Origin: Bacillus carboniphilus
GTDB taxonomy: Bacteria > Bacillota > Bacilli > Bacillales > JAIVKR01
Assembly (NCBI RefSeq): GCF_020524035.2
Contig: NZ_CP129013.1
Span: 3,286,001 to 3,350,000 of the forward strand
Reading direction: 5' to 3'
DNA: 64,000 nucleotides
The notes beneath the pieces were generated by a model. That model worked only from the letters and a program-made list of their open reading frames with translations. It had not been told where the DNA came from and did not search any database. A program made the position numbers and the translations under genes. The stretch's first letter is position 1; each line of letters begins with the position of its first letter. Shown piece by piece: positions 16,857 to 26,280 of this stretch.

Positions 16857-17792
16857 ATGGTAAATTTAATTGCAAATGAATGGATCAAAATATTTAAACG
16901 TGTTGGAACGTACGTTATGATTGGTCTTGTCCTTTTAGTTATCTGTGCATTTGTTGCTGGTATGGTGTACTTTGAGGGAATGCAAACTCAAGAAGAACAG
17001 TTAGATTGGCGAGTAGAATTACAAAGTGAGAATCAAATGTTGGAAGAAAATGCTGAGTATGATGATTATTCTCTTGAGCAATTAAAGATTAATGAATATC
17101 GTTTAGAGAATAATATTCCTCCGGTTAATGAAACAACTGCTTGGACATTTATGGGGGAGAATGCTAACGTTTTAAGTTTTGCTGGACTTTTTACAATTAT
17201 TATAGCTGCAGGTATTGTTGCGAGTGAATTTTCATGGGGAACTATAAAGGTCCTGCTGATTAGACCTGTAAGCCGTTTTAAAATTTTATTATCTAAATAT
17301 ATTACAGTTGTACTCTTTGGTATAGTAATTACCGCGATTGTTTTTGTTTTCTCTGGGTTACTAGGTTTACTCTTTTTCGGAACGGGCGATTCTACTAGCA
17401 ACGTTCATTTAGCTTATAGTAACGGAGAAGTGGTTGAACAAAGTATCTTTTTACATATTGTTAAGTCATACTTGTTTAACTCCATTGATATCTTGATGGT
17501 GATGACTATGGCATTTATGATATCCTCAGCTTTTAGAAGTTCATCGCTTGCAATTGGATTGTCTATCTTCTTATTAATTGCTGGTGGGAATATCACTTTT
17601 ATCCTATCCCAAAAGTTTGATTTCGCGAAGTATAGCTTGTTTGCGAATACGAACCTAACTCAATATTTTAATGGAACGCCGTTGGTCGAAGGAATGACTT
17701 TGCCATTTTCTATAACTATGCTTCTTATTTATTTTGTTATTTTTCAGGTTGTTGCCTTTGCGGTATTTATGAAACGAGACGTATCAATATAA
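16857..17792 (+). CDS. ABC-2 type permease
   Basis: A 311-residue membrane protein with six hydrophobic segments: one near residues 15-40, a long extracytoplasmic loop rich in Glu and Asn, then segments near 110-130, 155-180, 210-240, 240-260 and 285-305. This is the BcrB-like layout. The ATG at 16857 has GAGGAGAGG eight bases upstream, which favours it over the earlier GTG. It pairs with the ATPase just upstream and the unit is closed by a terminator. Confidence 0.85.
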   Translation: MVNLIANEWIKIFKRVGTYVMIGLVLLVICAFVAGMVYFEGMQTQEEQLDWRVELQSENQMLEENAEYDDYSLEQLKINEYRLENNIPPVNETTAWTFMGENANVLSFAGLFTIIIAAGIVASEFSWGTIKVLLIRPVSRFKILLSKYITVVLFGIVITAIVFVFSGLLGLLFFGTGDSTSNVHLAYSNGEVVEQSIFLHIVKSYLFNSIDILMVMTMAFMISSAFRSSSLAIGLSIFLLIAGGNITFILSQKFDFAKYSLFANTNLTQYFNGTPLVEGMTLPFSITMLLIYFVIFQVVAFAVFMKRDVSI

Positions 17793-17811
17793 TAAATGAA
17801 TTAGAAAAAAT

Positions 17812-17848
17812 CTCGGTTTTAACCATCGTTAAAACCGGGCTTTTTTTG
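17812..17848 (+). terminator. Terminator after the ABC permease
   Basis: TCGGTTTTAAC and GTTAAAACCGG with a four-base loop and seven T. Confidence 0.8.
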
Positions 17849-18012
17849 CATCCAACAATTTGAAAGCTTTTTCATGTACAGTAGGTTTCAGCATTAACGA
17901 TGTGTAGTGATCCATATGTTGATTTTTTATGCTTTCGGTCTTCGAACAAAGGCCATTTTGCTTTCCTTTAGATGCGTTTAAAAAGACTTCATGAAATAAA
18001 TCTTGTAAACTA
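17849..18012 (-). pseudogene. Minus-strand remnant of an unidentified gene
   Basis: An open minus-strand frame reads LQDLFHEVFLNASKGKQNG, then CSKTESIKNQHMDHYTSLML and KPTVHEKAFKLLDA with coding-like composition but no start or stop of its own. It could be the leftover of a hydrolase-like gene cut by the arrival of the flanking ABC operons. The family is not recognised. Confidence 0.35.
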
Positions 18013-18042
18013 GATGAGGTGAACGGAAAGGAGGAAACACAC

Positions 18043-19056
18043 GTGGAAAAGGTTATTGATGTTCAATCGTTACGAAAAGATTTTAAGTCATACTCAAGTC
18101 GATCTGGACTTAAAGGTGCGTTTCGTGATTTATTTACACGTAATTATCAAGTGATCTCAGCAGTTAAAGACATTACCTTCTCTGTAAATGAAGGGGAGAT
18201 GGTTGGATATATAGGAGAAAATGGGGCCGGGAAATCGACTAGTATAAAAATGTTAACAGGGATTTTGACACCAACATCTGGAGTCGTTCGTGTCAATGGG
18301 ATGGACCCTCATCGTGAACGAGAGAAGTTTGTTCGAACGATTGGGGTTGTGTTTGGTCAGCGTTCTCAGCTATGGTGGGATATTGCTGTTCAAGAATCAT
18401 TTCGGCTGTTACAGAAGGTTTATAAGGTTTCAGAAGAAGAGTATCAAGAACATATGGGACATGTAATTGAGTCTCTTGATATTGGTTCGCTTCTTGATAA
18501 ACCAGTCCGAAAGTTATCTCTTGGGCAAAGAATGAGATGTGAATTAGCGGCAGCCCTTCTTCATAAACCGAAATTACTATTTTTGGATGAACCTACGATC
18601 GGTCTTGATGTTTTAGTTAAATTAAAGATTCGTAACTTCTTAAAGGAAATGAATCAAAAATACAATACTACGATTCTATTAACGACACATGACTTATCGG
18701 ATATTGAGGCTTTATGTGAGCGAGTGGTTATGCTTGATGAAGGAAAAATTATCTACGATGGGAAATTGGCAGAGCTTCGTTCAAGTTGGGGAGATGGTAA
18801 GCAAATAGAATTTCAGTTCTTCGAAAAAGTAAAAAAGGATGATGTTGTTTCTCTGTTTACCGACCTACAAGTAGATTGGTCTGAAGGTGATCGTGACAAT
18901 GTTTGGGTAGCCAATGTGGCGAACGATGAGCACGTCGTTTCTGAGGTGATTCGCGTAGTCGTTGATTCCTTTCGAATAAGTGATATTAAGATTCATGAAA
19001 TATCTACCGAAGAAGTTATTCGAAATATATATGAAGAGGGGATTCTCAATGGCTAA
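18043..19056 (+). CDS. ABC transporter ATP-binding protein (DUF990-permease partner type)
   Basis: A 337-residue ATPase. GTG at 18043 is the start since AAAGGAGG lies eight bases upstream. Walker A is GENGAGKSTSIKML, the Q-loop lies in GVVFGQRSQLWWD, the signature is LSLGQRMRCELA and Walker B is LLFLDEPTIGLD. The RSQLWWD motif marks the group that works with two DUF990-type (PF06182) permeases. Both partners follow directly, the first overlapping by eight bases. The substrate is unknown. Confidence 0.88.
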   Translation: MEKVIDVQSLRKDFKSYSSRSGLKGAFRDLFTRNYQVISAVKDITFSVNEGEMVGYIGENGAGKSTSIKMLTGILTPTSGVVRVNGMDPHREREKFVRTIGVVFGQRSQLWWDIAVQESFRLLQKVYKVSEEEYQEHMGHVIESLDIGSLLDKPVRKLSLGQRMRCELAAALLHKPKLLFLDEPTIGLDVLVKLKIRNFLKEMNQKYNTTILLTTHDLSDIEALCERVVMLDEGKIIYDGKLAELRSSWGDGKQIEFQFFEKVKKDDVVSLFTDLQVDWSEGDRDNVWVANVANDEHVVSEVIRVVVDSFRISDIKIHEISTEEVIRNIYEEGILNG

Positions 19057-19840
19057 ATATATTGAGATGATCCGCATTCGTTTTTTAATGATGCTCGCTT
19101 ATCGAACGAATTATTATAGTGGAATTTTAATTTATAGCATTAATATTGGTGCATACTATTTTTTGTGGAGTGCCATTTATGGAGATAAGGCTCAAATTGA
19201 AGGCCTTTCTGTTGTTCAAATGACGAGTTATGTGGCCATAGCTTGGATGGCAAGAGCGTTTTATTTTAATAATATTGATCGGGAAATTGCCCAAGAAATT
19301 AAAGAAGGTAAAGTAGCAGTAGAGTTTATTAGACCTTATCATTATTTACTAATGAAAACGATGCAAGGACTCGGAGAAGGAATCTTTCGTCTAACATTTT
19401 TCTCTCTTCCAGGCATGTTTATTGTCAGTTTGATTTTTCCTATTGAATTTTCAACTTCTGTTTCTACGTGGGTGTTTTTTAGTCTGTCTATTGTACTCAG
19501 TTTTATCGTGAATACCCAGATAAATTTATTAACAGGGGTTATGACGTTCTTTTTCTTTAACAATGATGGATTAATTCGTGCGAAACGTGTCGTCATTGAT
19601 TTATTTTCAGGATTGCTTTTGCCGATCAGCTTTTATCCGATGTGGGCACAAAATGTAATGGACTTTTTACCATTTCAAGCGATTAGTTATATTCCTAGTA
19701 TGATCTTCACCGGAGGATTTGCTGGAAGTGAAATAGCTGAGGCACTTTTTCTTCAATTTATATGGACACTTATCTTAATTGTGCCGATTCAAGGGTTTTG
19801 GATGATAGCGAAAAAGAAACTAGTAGTGCAGGGAGGGTAG
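19049..19840 (+). CDS. ABC-2 type permease, DUF990 family (first subunit)
   Basis: A 263-residue protein with six membrane segments. The start ATG lies inside the last codons of the ATPase gene, behind GAGGGGATT, so translation is coupled. The pattern MIRIRFLMMLAYRTNYYSG, then WMARAFYFNNIDREIAQEIKEGKV, and VEFIRPYHYLLMK is typical for this permease group, where the last stretch is a cytosolic coupling region. It forms a heterodimer with the next gene product. Confidence 0.85.
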   Translation: MAKYIEMIRIRFLMMLAYRTNYYSGILIYSINIGAYYFLWSAIYGDKAQIEGLSVVQMTSYVAIAWMARAFYFNNIDREIAQEIKEGKVAVEFIRPYHYLLMKTMQGLGEGIFRLTFFSLPGMFIVSLIFPIEFSTSVSTWVFFSLSIVLSFIVNTQINLLTGVMTFFFFNNDGLIRAKRVVIDLFSGLLLPISFYPMWAQNVMDFLPFQAISYIPSMIFTGGFAGSEIAEALFLQFIWTLILIVPIQGFWMIAKKKLVVQGG

Positions 19841-19843
19841 AAA

Positions 19844-20629
19844 ATGAATTATGTATCAATGTTCTTTCTTTATATCTCCCAATATATGAAAACGAGATTA
19901 ACTTATCGAGTGGATATGGTGATGGAAATCCTTTCTGATTTACTGTTTCAAGGAGTCAATCTTATCTTTATCCTTGTTGTATTTGATCATACGAGTTTTT
20001 TGAATGGATGGAATCGAGATGAAATTATTTTTATTTATGGTTTTTTCCTTGTTCCATTTGCTGTGTTCGCTTCGTTTTTTAATATTTGGGATTTTAATGA
20101 AAGGTATATTGTTAAAGGAGAAATGGATCGAATTTTAACAAGACCTCTTCATAGTTTATATCAAGTGGTTTTAGAGAGGATGGAGCTTGAGTCGTTATTT
20201 GGTATGATCACAGGTTTAGCCATCATGTTTTATGCTGGAGCTAACTTAGGGTTAAGTGTGTCTTGGTACGATCCATTCATCTTTGTTGTACTCGTACTAG
20301 GTGGTGTATTCGTTTACGCGAGTATTTTTATTATGCTAGCTAGTATTAGCTTTTGGTCTGATAGCCGAACGAGCATCATCCCAATGATGTACAACATCGG
20401 CAACTATGGAAGGTATCCAGTTGATATTTATAATAAAGTTATTCGTTTTGTTTTAACGTGGATTTTGCCGTTTGCATTTGTCGGTGTCTATCCTTCGGCT
20501 TATTTCTTAAAACGAGAAGAATGGTATGGGTATGCTTTTTTAACTCCTGTAGTAGGAGCCGTTTTCTTTATTATTTCAATTATGATTTGGAACAAAGGGG
20601 TCACGAAATATCGAGGTGCAGGTAATTAA
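19844..20629 (+). CDS. ABC-2 type permease, DUF990 family (second subunit)
   Basis: A 261-residue protein, paralogous to the one before it and starting three bases after its stop, with GGGAGGG as ribosome binding site. It shows the same layout: TRLTYRVDMVMEILSDLLFQ at the N-terminus, the coupling stretch VKGEMDRILTRPLHSLYQ, and six membrane segments. It completes a three-gene exporter with the ATPase at 18043. Confidence 0.85.
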   Translation: MNYVSMFFLYISQYMKTRLTYRVDMVMEILSDLLFQGVNLIFILVVFDHTSFLNGWNRDEIIFIYGFFLVPFAVFASFFNIWDFNERYIVKGEMDRILTRPLHSLYQVVLERMELESLFGMITGLAIMFYAGANLGLSVSWYDPFIFVVLVLGGVFVYASIFIMLASISFWSDSRTSIIPMMYNIGNYGRYPVDIYNKVIRFVLTWILPFAFVGVYPSAYFLKREEWYGYAFLTPVVGAVFFIISIMIWNKGVTKYRGAGN

Positions 20630-20747
20630 TATTGAGGTAAGGGTCATCAACTCAGGGTGGATGGATCTTTTTTACAACTTCAAACATTCGAAAGGATTCT
20701 AACACATAATAGCCAATTATAGTAACTAATGATAAAGAGGAGTGTTT

Positions 20748-21227
20748 ATGATGATTACATTTTTTGAATATAATTGGCAAGTTAGAGATGAATGGTTTGA
20801 ATGGAGTAGTAATTTAACACGTGAATACTTAGTAGAAAAGCGTGTAGGTGGAGTAGAAAGTATCCTCTATACTCTTTTTCATATAGTCGAGGTAGAATCT
20901 AGTTGGATAAGAGGAATTCAAGGAAAAGAAGAAATATTGATAGAGTTTAAACATTACAACGAGCTGGAGAAAGTAAAAAAGCTGTCAGATACATATCGTA
21001 AAGAGATCATTAATTTCTTAAAATCTAGTTTATATGAATCTAGTAATGCCCTTATTACGGTTCCTTGGGATGAAGATTCCTATTCCAAAGAGGATATTTT
21101 ACATCATATAATTGCTCACGAAATCCATTATATTGGTCAACTTTCCATTTGGGCAAGAGAAATAGGTTTAAAGCCGATATCAACATCTTTTATAGAAAGA
21201 GAGCGAAGGGGGATTAATCATTTTTAA
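20748..21227 (+). CDS. DinB/YfiT-like metal-binding protein
   Basis: A 159-residue four-helix-bundle protein. The metal-binding His residues of the family lie in LYTLFHIVEVESSW, ILHHIIAHEIHYIGQ, the usual H-x3-H arrangement near the C-terminus. DinB-like proteins are often thiol transferases (bacillithiol-S-transferases). The ATG at 20748 has AAGAGGAG six bases upstream. It is a single gene; substrate unknown. Confidence 0.8.
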   Translation: MMITFFEYNWQVRDEWFEWSSNLTREYLVEKRVGGVESILYTLFHIVEVESSWIRGIQGKEEILIEFKHYNELEKVKKLSDTYRKEIINFLKSSLYESSNALITVPWDEDSYSKEDILHHIIAHEIHYIGQLSIWAREIGLKPISTSFIERERRGINHF

Positions 21228-21281
21228 TCTAATAATATGAAGATGTTAAATCTTACCATTAATGTTAAAAGGAGACGTTTT

Positions 21282-21350
21282 ATGGAAATCAGATCATGCC
21301 ATAATGAAGATGAAACCGGATGGGTAAGATGCAATGGAACCATAATATAA
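21282..21350 (+). pseudogene. GNAT acetyltransferase remnant (first 22 codons)
   Basis: Behind AAAAGGAG, the frame reads MEIRSCHNEDETGWVRC, the start of a GNAT acetyltransferase, and stops after 22 codons. A terminator follows at once. The body of the gene has been deleted. Confidence 0.55.
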
Positions 21351-21394
21351 AAAGGGTTCGCTAATACTCAGAACTGACGTATTAACGAACCCTT
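21351..21394 (+). terminator. Terminator after the GNAT remnant
   Basis: AAGGGTTCGCTAATAC pairs with GTATTAACGAACCCTT (one mismatch) around an 11-base loop. Confidence 0.65.
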
Positions 21395-21444
21395 ATATCG
21401 AAACAGCTGTTATATATGTGTGCTTCTTATTTATGTAAACGTTC

Positions 21445-21570
21445 TCAAGAAATAGAGCAGGCCTGCTTGTCTTTAATCAGTTCTGATAACATCGCTTTTA
21501 TTTCTCCATTTGTGAAACCTAAACGAATGCCATACTGAATAACTTCTAACCATTCTTTCTCATTATTCAT
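21445..21570 (-). CDS. SinI-family small anti-repressor
   Basis: A 41-codon gene missed by length filters. The ATG at 21570 follows AAAGGGAG by nine bases. The core EWLEVIQYGIRLGFTNGEIK, then AMLSELI matches the SinI helix-turn-helix dimer hook (PF08671). SinI binds SinR and frees SinR-repressed matrix genes. A TasA matrix operon lies 8 kb away, but no SinR-like gene is in the window. It could also act on another SinR-like repressor. Confidence 0.65.
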   Translation of the reverse strand: MNNEKEWLEVIQYGIRLGFTNGEIKAMLSELIKDKQACSIS

Positions 21571-21995
21571 CCTACTCATCTCCCTTTGTAAGATCTATGA
21601 ATATTATATAATAGTGTAGTTAAATTCTGAATATTCTATTCTATTCATTTTAGATTAGGAAAATAGATACATAAATAACATGGACATGGTCATTATATAG
21701 AACTTATTGCATGTTTTGATTCAAAAAAAGCTCAAATATGAACTATAATTAAGAAAAAGGACTCAAATATGAAAATTCTTTCGAAATTGAAAATAATGCT
21801 TATGGATTATGTCGAATCATGTAAGTGAGTTAATTCTGTTTCTTAATTTAATTGACTTATTGACGCTTACTTTAGTGGGGTAATATATTATTTAGATAAA
21901 GTATGCAGAAATCAATCTTTTTCACTTTTCGGTTTGTAAGACTAACATTTCTTGTTATGATAGAGAGAAGATTTTACAAGTGGAGAGATTATCAA
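21571..21995. other. Intergenic region of 425 bp with no supported gene
   Basis: AT-rich sequence holding the promoters of the SinI-like gene (minus) and the ThrE pair (plus). A frame that joins the ThrE gene upstream of 21996 lacks a ribosome binding site. Nothing else is seen. Confidence 0.4.
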
Positions 21996-22751
21996 ATGAA
22001 TGAAATTAAAACGTACGATATTATGGATATATGCTTATTAGCAGGAAAAATAATGCTGGTTAGTGGTGCGGAAACATATAGAGTGGAAGACACGATGACG
22101 AGAATTGCCATTTCATACGGGGCCCATAACTCTCATAGTTTTGTTACACCTACAGGTATTATGCTTTCAATTGAGGGGAATGAACCGACGAAAACGAAGC
22201 TCGTGCGGATATCGGAGAGAACTACAAATTTAAAAAAAGTGACGCTGGTTAACTCGATTTCACGGAAAATTGTCGCTCGTGAAATCCCCCTTTCTGAAGC
22301 TTATCAGCAGTTAAAGGATATTGAAAAAGAACATCATACATATCCTCTATACCAACAAATACTAGCAGCTGCTTTTGCAAGTGGTTGCTTCACTATTATG
22401 TTTAAAGGCTCTTTCATTGATTTTTTACCTTCCTTAATTTGTGGAGGAGTTGGTTTTTATTGTTTAGTTCTTTTTCATCGCTTGCTTTCTATCAAATTTT
22501 TTGCTGAATTTACTGCCTCTGTTGCTATCGGTATCTTATCTTATTTATTAATAATGATAGGGATAGGAGATCATATGGATAAGGTGATTATCGGTTCGGT
22601 TATGCCGCTAGTTCCAGGGCTATTAATAACAAATGCCGTAAGGGATCTCATTGCAGGCCACCTTGTTTCTGGCCTTTCAAAAGGGGCAGAGGCCTTTTTA
22701 ACTGCCTTTGCTATTGGGTCGGGTGTGGCAGTAGCAATATCTTTGTTATAA
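21996..22751 (+). CDS. Threonine/serine exporter, N-terminal half protein (DUF1212/ThrE)
   Basis: A 252-residue protein whose first 110 residues are cytosolic (YDIMDICLLAGKIMLVSGAE, YRVEDTM) and the rest is five membrane segments ending GAEAFLTAFAIGSGVAVAIS. This is the YjjP-like half of the two-part ThrE exporter for threonine and serine. The start ATG at 21996 has GGAGAG nine bases upstream. The second half is encoded 52 bases downstream. Function by family; substrate not proven here. Confidence 0.85.
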   Translation: MNEIKTYDIMDICLLAGKIMLVSGAETYRVEDTMTRIAISYGAHNSHSFVTPTGIMLSIEGNEPTKTKLVRISERTTNLKKVTLVNSISRKIVAREIPLSEAYQQLKDIEKEHHTYPLYQQILAAAFASGCFTIMFKGSFIDFLPSLICGGVGFYCLVLFHRLLSIKFFAEFTASVAIGILSYLLIMIGIGDHMDKVIIGSVMPLVPGLLITNAVRDLIAGHLVSGLSKGAEAFLTAFAIGSGVAVAISLL

Positions 22752-22803
22752 AGAATGATCTAAAGACTGTAATCGGTTTTTATGAATAGAAAGGAGTTTT
22801 TTT

Positions 22804-23250
22804 TTGTTACCTATATTCATTCAGCTCGTCATGAGTTTTATCGCTTCTAGCGGATTTGCTATTCTATTTCATGCTCCAAAAGAGTCATTAATTAAATGTG
22901 GATTTGTGGGCATGTGTGGCTGGATATTGTATTTCGTGATGACTGAAAATCAACAGGACGCCGTATTAGCAACATTGCTTGCTTCATCTCTAGTTGCCAT
23001 CATTAGTCAAGTTTTTGCTAAACGGTATAAAACTCCTGTCATTATTTTTAGCGTGTCGGGTATCATCCCTTTAGTCCCAGGTGGGTTAGCCTATGATGCT
23101 ATGCGTCATTTTGTGCAAAACGACTATAGTGTAGCGAATGGATTAGCCGCAAAGGTTTTTATGATTTCAGGAGCAATTGCAATTGGACTAGTGTTGTCAG
23201 AAGTATTAAAACAAATGGGAGTCAAGCAGGAACAGACAATGAAAGGCTAA
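22804..23250 (+). CDS. Threonine/serine exporter, C-terminal half protein (DUF3815/ThrE)
   Basis: A 148-residue membrane protein with about five hydrophobic segments and the motif VSGIIPLVPGGLAYDAM in the central loop, as in YjjB-like proteins. A TTG start follows AAAGGAG. It works with the upstream DUF1212 protein as one exporter. The gene ends eight bases before repeat copy B. Confidence 0.85.
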   Translation: MLPIFIQLVMSFIASSGFAILFHAPKESLIKCGFVGMCGWILYFVMTENQQDAVLATLLASSLVAIISQVFAKRYKTPVIIFSVSGIIPLVPGGLAYDAMRHFVQNDYSVANGLAAKVFMISGAIAIGLVLSEVLKQMGVKQEQTMKG

Positions 23251-23258
23251 CTTTTTTA

Positions 23259-23444
23259 CAGAGTAGGAAAGTATATAAATAGGTCCTTATTTAGCTTGCG
23301 GTTTTAATTCTTGTCTAGCTCCATTGTCCAGCAACTCCCACGCACACGATGTGCTAGCGTCAACGTTAGTTTGCGCGTCGTGACTGTACTTAGTTGACGT
23401 TCCTTTGCCCCTTCGTTGCTAAACGGGCGCTTGCGCTTTTCTTA
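23259..23444 (+). repeat. Dispersed modular repeat, short form (copy B)
   Basis: Head ACAGAGTAGGAAAGTATATA, TGTCTAGCTCC, the CGTCAACG ... AGTTGACG pair, GTTGCTAAACGGGCGC and tail TTGCGCTTTTCTTAA. The middle module of the long form is missing. Confidence 0.85.
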
Positions 23445-23486
23445 ATGACACGAGGTAGCCTGTTATTTAGACTATCTTGTCTCTAG

Positions 23487-23699
23487 TTAGTTTATTATGG
23501 ATACAGCTTCTGAAATAATAACAGATACGATCATAATTAAAAGGATGAATATGGAGATTGCTTTTTTATTTTGGCTTTTATAATCAATATAAATCGGGAT
23601 AGCTGCTAAGATAAAAATGATCTCTTGAGCCCAAAGATAATATTCTAAATCCATCATGTTCATTAATAGAGGGGAAAAAGCGAGATAAATAAAAAGCAT
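23487..23699 (-). CDS. Small membrane protein between two repeats, possibly a remnant
   Basis: Seventy codons encoding about three hydrophobic segments (MLFIYLAFSPLLMNMM ... YLWAQEIIFILAAIPIYID ... ISIFILLIMIVSVIIS). No ribosome binding site precedes the ATG, and the sequence directly upstream is the start of repeat C. This suggests the 3' part of a longer gene cut by the repeat. Family not recognised. Confidence 0.35.
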   Translation of the reverse strand: MLFIYLAFSPLLMNMMDLEYYLWAQEIIFILAAIPIYIDYKSQNKKAISIFILLIMIVSVIISEAVSIIN

Positions 23700-23719
23700 C
23701 GCAATACCGGTTTCTTTTT

Positions 23720-23914
23720 ACAGAGTAAGAAAGTATAAAAATCTGTCCTTATTTGGATGGTGCTTTTATTTTTGTCTAGCTCCATCTCCCAGCAACTCGT
23801 AAGTTTTTCGACGCACAGGAAGTGCTAGCGTCAACGTTAGTCACAGGACGTGACTGTACTTAGTTGACGTACCTTTGCCCCTGCGTCGCTAGACGGGCGC
23901 TTGCGCTTTTCTTA
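23720..23914 (+). repeat. Dispersed modular repeat, short form (copy C)
   Basis: Head and tail as in copy A; the inner part has CGCACAGGAAGTGCTAGCG and the TCAACG/GTTGA pair but not the long middle module. Confidence 0.85.
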
Positions 23915-24098
23915 TTGTGTATCATAAATGAACTCCCCATGTATTATAGTCTTTAGATATCATTATATCAAAAATTACGTGTTTAAGAGATGGGATTAAC
24001 TGTCGTTATATGTCCAAATATTTATAAGATTGTCTATAATAAGATTATCGTCTATAATTTTAGAATAGTATAAAAACTAAAAAAGGAGGACGAGCGGT

Positions 24099-25582
24099 TT
24101 GGGAGAATTTTTTAAAAGTTTCATTGATGGTTTAAATGGGATTTTATGGAGTAATCCTATTATTTATTTACTTCTTGGTATTGGCTTAATATTTTCTATC
24201 CTAACGAGGTTCTTGCAGGTTAGACACTTTAAAGAAATGATTCGTTTAATGTTTAAAGGGAAGAGTTCAGAATCAGGGGTTTCTTCTTTCCAAGCATTGG
24301 CTATTGCTTTATCAGGTAGAGTAGGTACAGGGAATATTGCTGGTACAGCAACTGCTATTGCGTACGGTGGACCTGGGGCTGTTTTTTGGATGTGGACCAT
24401 CGCCTTTATAGGTGCTTCAAGTGCATTTATTGAGTCTACTCTTGGACAAATTTATAAAGAAAAACAAGATGGTCAATATCGTGGGGGACCTGCCTACTAT
24501 ATTGAAAAAGGAATTGGTTTTAAGCCATTTGCCATTGCCTTCGCATGTGCAGCTTTGTTAGCCATGAGTTTGCTTCTGCCAGGAATTCAAGCGAATTCGA
24601 TTGCACTAAGTGTGGATAATGCTTTTGGTATAAATAGTTATATAACAGGAGCAATCATTGTTGTTCTTTTGGCCATTATCATATTTGGTGGAATCAAGAG
24701 AATAGCGTCTGTTGCGCAAATAGTCGTTCCATTTATGGCAATCGCTTATATTCTTCTCTCACTTATCATTATTTTTGCAAATATCAGTGAGGTACCTCAA
24801 GTTTTGTCGCTTATTTTCTCTAGTGCTTTTGCATTTGATTCGACGTTTGGTGGGATGATTGGTTTTGCAATTGCCTGGGGTGTGAAGCGTGGGATTTATT
24901 CCAACGAAGCTGGACAAGGGACAGGTCCACATGCTGCAGCAGCAGCAGAAGTATCACACCCAGCCAAGCAAGGGCTTGTTCAAGCTTTTTCTGTTTATAT
25001 TGATACACTCTTTGTTTGTACAGCGACAGCATTTATGATTCTTTTTACAGGTTCATATAATGTTTTAGAAGGTTCAGAGGATGGAGCAGTGGTTGTTGAA
25101 AACTTACAAGGCATACCAGCAGGTGCAGAATATACTCAAGCTGCAATTGACTCTTTCTTCCAAGGTTTTGGAGAGCTGAATTCGTAGCGATAGCCCTATT
25201 TTTCTTTGCCTTTACTACGATTATGGCTTATTACTATATGGCCGAAACAAACATTGCTTATTTAACAAAGGGGCGCAAAAATATAATCCCAATGTTTCTC
25301 CTGAAAATTGCATTATTAGCCGCTGTTTTTTATGGAGCGATTCAAACAAAGCCAGGAACGGTATGGAGCTTAGGAGACGCAGGACTTGGGATTATGGTTT
25401 GGTTAAACATGGTGGCTATCCTGATACTGGCTAAACCAGCGATAAAGACGTTGAAAGATTATGAGCAACAGCGTAAACAAGGACTTGATCCCGTTTTTGA
25501 TCCCTCAAAGCTAGGAATAAAAAATGCCCACTACTGGGAAGAAGAGCGAGAAGAAAAGACGAAAAGGAATTACTATAGTTAA
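24099..25582 (+). pseudogene. Alanine/glycine:cation symporter (AGCS family), frameshifted
   Basis: The first 362 codons start with a TTG after AAAGGAGG and carry the AGCS signatures GRVGTGNIAGTATAIAYGGP and AIAWGVKRGIYSNEAGQGTG. The frame is lost at GGAGAGCTGAATTC (25170-25182). Removing the duplicated AG gives GAEFVAIALFFFAFTTIMAY and joins the next frame to 25582. The joined protein is about 493 residues with 10-11 membrane segments, normal for Na+/alanine symporters. The break affects the last two or three helices. It is either an assembly error or a recent mutation. Confidence 0.85.
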
Positions 25583-25586
25583 AGTG

Positions 25587-25623
25587 AAAAGCTCTCAATC
25601 TACATTTAGATTGAGAGCTTTTT
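25587..25623 (+). terminator. Terminator after the AGCS gene
   Basis: AAAGCTCTCAATCT and AGATTGAGAGCTTT form a 14-base stem followed by T residues. Confidence 0.85.
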
Positions 25624-25624
25624 A

Positions 25625-26015
25625 ACAGAGTAAGAAAGTATATAAATTGGTCCTTATTTGGATGGTGCTTCTATTTTTGTCTAGCTCCAGCGCCCAGCGA
25701 CGGGTAGCGCTTTCGAAGCACACGACGTGCTAGCATCATCGTTGCCCACAGGACGTGGGCGCCTTTTAGATGATGTTCCATTTCTCTACGATAAGTCAAC
25801 GGAGACGCCTCCAGGAGGGAGGTGGATCTACGTTTGCTCGCGCGACGTGGCAGTAGTTAGTAGATCCTCCGCTTTCCGGCTTTTCGTGTTTCCTTTATCT
25901 CATGCGGCGATGAACAGGAGGTTCTAGCGTCAACGTTAGTTCGCGCGTCGTGACTGTACTTAGTTGACGTTCCTTTGCACCTGCGTCGCTAGACGGGCGC
26001 TTGCGCTTTTCTTAT
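25625..26015 (+). repeat. Dispersed modular repeat, long form (copy D)
   Basis: Nearly identical to copy A over about 390 bases, including the middle module with CTCCAGGAGGGAGG and GGATCTAC. It starts right after the AGCS terminator. Confidence 0.9.
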
Positions 26016-26216
26016 AAGATCAGAAAGTATAAACTTTGTCCTTAATAAGACAGTGCTTTCATCGTTGTCTAGCTCCGGCGCCCAGCGACTGGTGATGCTT
26101 CGCCCTCCTCTCTACGATAAGTCAACATCGAAGCCTGCGGCTATTCGTGTTTCCTTTATCTCATGCGGGGGTCTATAAGCACCTGCGTCGCTAGACGGGC
26201 GCTTGCGCCTTTCTTA
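26016..26216 (+). repeat. Dispersed modular repeat, third form (copy E)
   Basis: In tandem with copy D. Head GATCAGAAAGTATAAA, GCGCCCAGCGAC, an inner module shared with copy I (TCAACATCGAAGCCTGCGGC, CGTGTTTCCTTTATCTCATG), and the common tail. A further head (GATAAGAAAGTATATAA) follows at 26219 and is cut off by the IS91-like element. Confidence 0.85.
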
Positions 26217-26246
26217 AAAGATAAGAAAGTATATAATTTCGGGTCT

Positions 26247-26272
26247 ACCACAGTCTTAGAAACTGTGGTATT
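26247..26272 (+). repeat. Hairpin in front of the IS91-like transposase
   Basis: TACCACAGT and ACTGTGGTA form a nine-base stem about ten bases before the transposase ATG. It may belong to the terminal structure of the element or reduce read-through into it. Confidence 0.55.
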
Positions 26273-26280
26273 TTGATGTC

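Noticed and set aside
25727..25927. Open frame of 66 codons on the plus strand
   Set aside because: It lies wholly inside repeat copy D and depends on its high GC; no ribosome binding site or family likeness.
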